From Longimicrobiaceae bacterium (GTDB lineage: Bacteria > Gemmatimonadota > Gemmatimonadetes > Longimicrobiales > Longimicrobiaceae): a DNA stretch of 36,744 bases. Below, one piece after another: positions 35,677 through 36,744 of this stretch. The first letter of the stretch is position 1, and every line of letters begins with the position of its first letter. Where the stretch lies: the NCBI GenBank assembly GCA_030447645.1, contig JAUJOM010000010.1, forward strand, positions 1 to 36,744. The letters are read 5' to 3'. The notes beneath the pieces were generated by a model that did not search any database, was not told the DNA's origin, and saw only the letters and a list, made by a program, of their open reading frames with translations. The position numbers and the translations under genes were made by a program.

Positions 35677-35707
35677 TTGTTTCCGTACCGCGGTACGGAA
35701 GTAAACT
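35677..35707 (+). promoter_or_regulatory. MerR-type promoter with perfect 20-bp palindromic operator (copy 2)
   Basis: TTCCGTACCGCGGTACGGAA (35681-35700) is a perfect palindrome. TTGTTT (35677-35682) and TAAACT (35702-35707) are 19 bp apart around it, the MerR-activated promoter layout. It lies 18 bases before the merR start codon. Confidence 0.8.
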
Positions 35708-35725
35708 GTTTTCCGGAGAGCGACC

Positions 35726-36136
35726 GTGTCTGAGGCGTTGACGATCGGCCAGGTCGCGGATGAAACGGGGGTCGGGGTGGAGACCGTGCGCTTTTACCAG
35801 CGCACGGGGCTCATCGAGGAGCCGCCGCGCGAGGGCACGAAGCGCCGACGTTACGCACCCGAGACCGTCGGCCGGATCCGCTTCATCCGCGGGGCCCAGA
35901 ACCTGGGGTTCAGCTTGAAAGAGGTCAGAGAGCTGCTGGACCTTCGGGTGGTCCCCGGAACCAGCAAGGCGGAGATCAAAGCGCAGGCCGAGACGAAGGC
36001 GGCCGAGATCGAGGAGAAGATGCGCGACCTGCAGCGGATGCGGGACACGCTCATGAAGCTGATTGGGGCGTGTGATGGCGGGGGGACGCTGGACGACTGC
36101 CCGATCCTCGAGGCATTCGACCGCGGCCCGGGGTGA
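35726..36136 (+). CDS. MerR-family metal sensor
   Basis: Intact 136-residue regulator with a GTG start at 35726 behind GGAGA. Helix-turn-helix: TIGQVADETGVGVETVRFYQ; then RRYAPETVGRIRFIRGAQNL, GFSLKEVRELLDL and a dimerisation helix. The metal loop is Cys116-x8-Cys125 in CDGGGTLDDCPIL. At the position equivalent to the Cys of divalent-metal sensors there is no Cys (LRVVPGTSKAEIK, with Ser80 nearby), favouring a monovalent metal such as Cu(I), as in CueR. Followed after 67 bases by a Csp-like gene on the same strand, so probably a sensor-plus-store unit. Confidence 0.87.
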   Translation: MSEALTIGQVADETGVGVETVRFYQRTGLIEEPPREGTKRRRYAPETVGRIRFIRGAQNLGFSLKEVRELLDLRVVPGTSKAEIKAQAETKAAEIEEKMRDLQRMRDTLMKLIGACDGGGTLDDCPILEAFDRGPG

Positions 36137-36203
36137 GACGGAACCGGCGCGAGCGAGACTCCCTCGCCGCAGCGCGGGAGTACCCACAGACAGGAGAATG
36201 GCA

Positions 36204-36569
36204 ATGGCTTCGATCGAACTGGGAACGTATCTGAAGGGCACTCGCGCAGAGCGGTATCACGCCTGCATCGAAGCGTGCGTGGAATGCCTGATCTCCTGTG
36301 AGGTGTGCGCCGAAGGCTGCCTCAGCTCAGGTCAGGTGGAGTCGATGCTCGAGTGCGTCCGCCTCTGCCGGGACACAACCGAGGTGTGCGTGTCGGCGGT
36401 GATCGTCCTCGCCCGCGGAAGCGACCAGGTGAAGGAAATCTGTCGCGCGTGTGCCGAGGTCTGCGAGCGCTGTGCGGCGGAATGCGAGCGGCACGACATG
36501 GAGACCTGTCGCCGATGCGCGGAAGCCTGCCGTCGCTGTGCGCAGGAGTGCCGCAGAATCGCGGCGTGA
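36204..36569 (+). CDS. Cys-rich four-helix copper-storage protein (Csp/DUF326 family)
   Basis: Intact 121-residue protein. ATG 36204 (MASIELGTYLKG) is better spaced from CAGGAGA than ATG 36198. It contains 19 cysteines, mostly as CxxxC and CxxC along four helices: HACIEACVECLISCEVCAEG, SMLECVRLCRDTTEVC, EICRACAEVCERCAAECE and ETCRRCAEACRRCAQEC. Csp proteins hold many Cu(I) ions inside the bundle. No signal peptide, so cytosolic. It belongs to the merR-csp unit driven by the promoter at 35677-35707 and parallels the csp-csoR-merR-copZ module at 15.5-16.9 kb. Confidence 0.9.
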   Translation: MASIELGTYLKGTRAERYHACIEACVECLISCEVCAEGCLSSGQVESMLECVRLCRDTTEVCVSAVIVLARGSDQVKEICRACAEVCERCAAECERHDMETCRRCAEACRRCAQECRRIAA

Positions 36570-36651
36570 AGGTAGGCGCGGAGATGGCGGAGCGTTGTGA
36601 CGCCCACTCCGGGGGCCCCGCGGCTCCGCCGCATTCCAGAGGAGGGGAGCG

Positions 36652-36744
36652 ATGGTGAGCGGACCGCTGCGGGTGGTGCTCTGGAGCCGGGGAGGGCGGG
36701 CGGTCGTCTGGCTGGTGGCGGGCCGGGCGATGCTTCCTGCCCTG
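36652..36744 (+). CDS. 5' end of an unknown gene at the right edge
   Basis: ATG 36652 behind GAGGAGGGGAG starts MVSGPLRVVLWSRGGRAVVW and runs to the window edge. The 31 visible residues are Val/Gly/Arg-rich and could be a signal peptide or a membrane segment. Same strand as, and 82 bases after, the csp gene. Too short for assignment. Confidence 0.5.
   Translation, partial: MVSGPLRVVLWSRGGRAVVWLVAGRAMLPAL

Noticed and set aside
34843..35707. Palindromes considered as CRISPR-like or attachment-site repeats
   Set aside because: Only two copies, each placed in a promoter 19-bp spacer ahead of a merR gene; operator function explains them. No CRISPR array or cas gene is seen.
36584..36658. 24-codon plus-strand frame between csp and the last gene, overlapping the latter's start
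   Set aside because: Gly/Pro/Arg-rich and without a clear ribosome binding site; more likely spacer sequence.
1..36744. Search for transposases, integrases, tRNA and rRNA genes that would define a mobile island
   Set aside because: No transposase or integrase motif, no terminal repeats of an IS, and no tRNA- or rRNA-like sequence were recognised, so a mobile-element call is not supported.

Overview
The window looks like a metal-resistance and nutrient-transport region of a high-GC Gram-negative-type bacterium. It carries outer-membrane systems (TonB/ExbB/ExbD, a CusC/TolC-like outer-membrane factor, lipoboxes). Gene content and style (GC-rich, two ExbD copies behind ExbB, a Gram-positive-like mer order with merR first) would fit Gemmatimonadota or a related phylum. 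That placement is an inference; no rRNA or marker gene is present to test it. Coding quality is very uneven. Some genes read through perfectly (exbB, tonB, copZ, cueR-like merR, csoR, the mer operon, suf genes, cusB, the tolC-like gene), while others are interrupted by many small frameshifts. This fits either an uncorrected long-read consensus or real decay, and I flag it throughout.

Layout. (1) 1-430: 3' end of an unrecognised Pro/Ala-rich gene. (2) 425-8545: a block of broken amino-acid transporters: an APC permease fragment, an AGCS alanine/glycine:cation symporter, a second APC permease, a dicarboxylate/amino-acid symporter, an NSS-family transporter with a small membrane partner, and a second dicarboxylate/amino-acid symporter. 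(3) 8577-11098: tonB-exbB-exbD-exbD operon ending at an intrinsic terminator. (4) 11510-16977: copper module on the minus strand: csp (four-helix Cys-rich copper-binding protein), csoR, cueR-like merR and copZ, then an eroded second copy of the same four genes, then copA and a 27-residue membrane micropeptide. A CsoR-like operator sits upstream of csp and a MerR-type promoter upstream of merR. (5) 17085-20217: a GIY-YIG/DUF4357 gene meeting tail to tail with a second P1B ATPase that has an unusual YPC motif. (6) 20495-23470: mercury operon merR-merT-merP(lipoprotein)-merA, with a classic 19-bp-spacer promoter and a hairpin before merA. A divergent short ClpX-like AAA gene follows. (7) 24401-26074: sufS-sufU. 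(8) 26334-34157: Cus-type copper/silver efflux operon: Spy-like Met-rich protein, small membrane protein, CYCXC-type protein, TolC-like, CusB, CusA and a Met-rich lipoprotein. (9) 34180-36744, mostly plus strand: two promoter-merR units with near-identical palindromic operators, a truncated CBS-domain gene, and a 19-Cys Csp-like protein.

Functionally, copper entering the cytosol would be sensed by CsoR and CueR-like regulators, bound by CopZ and Csp proteins, exported by CopA to the periplasm and expelled by CusCBA with Met-rich periplasmic helpers. Hg(II) would be sensed by MerR, imported by MerT and the MerP-like lipoprotein, and reduced by MerA. Suf repair of Fe-S clusters, a main intracellular copper target, is plausibly linked. 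The most notable observations are the repeated regulator-plus-storage modules, the copA-coupled micropeptide, the ClpX-like ATPase beside mer, and the abrupt GIY-YIG/ATPase junction.
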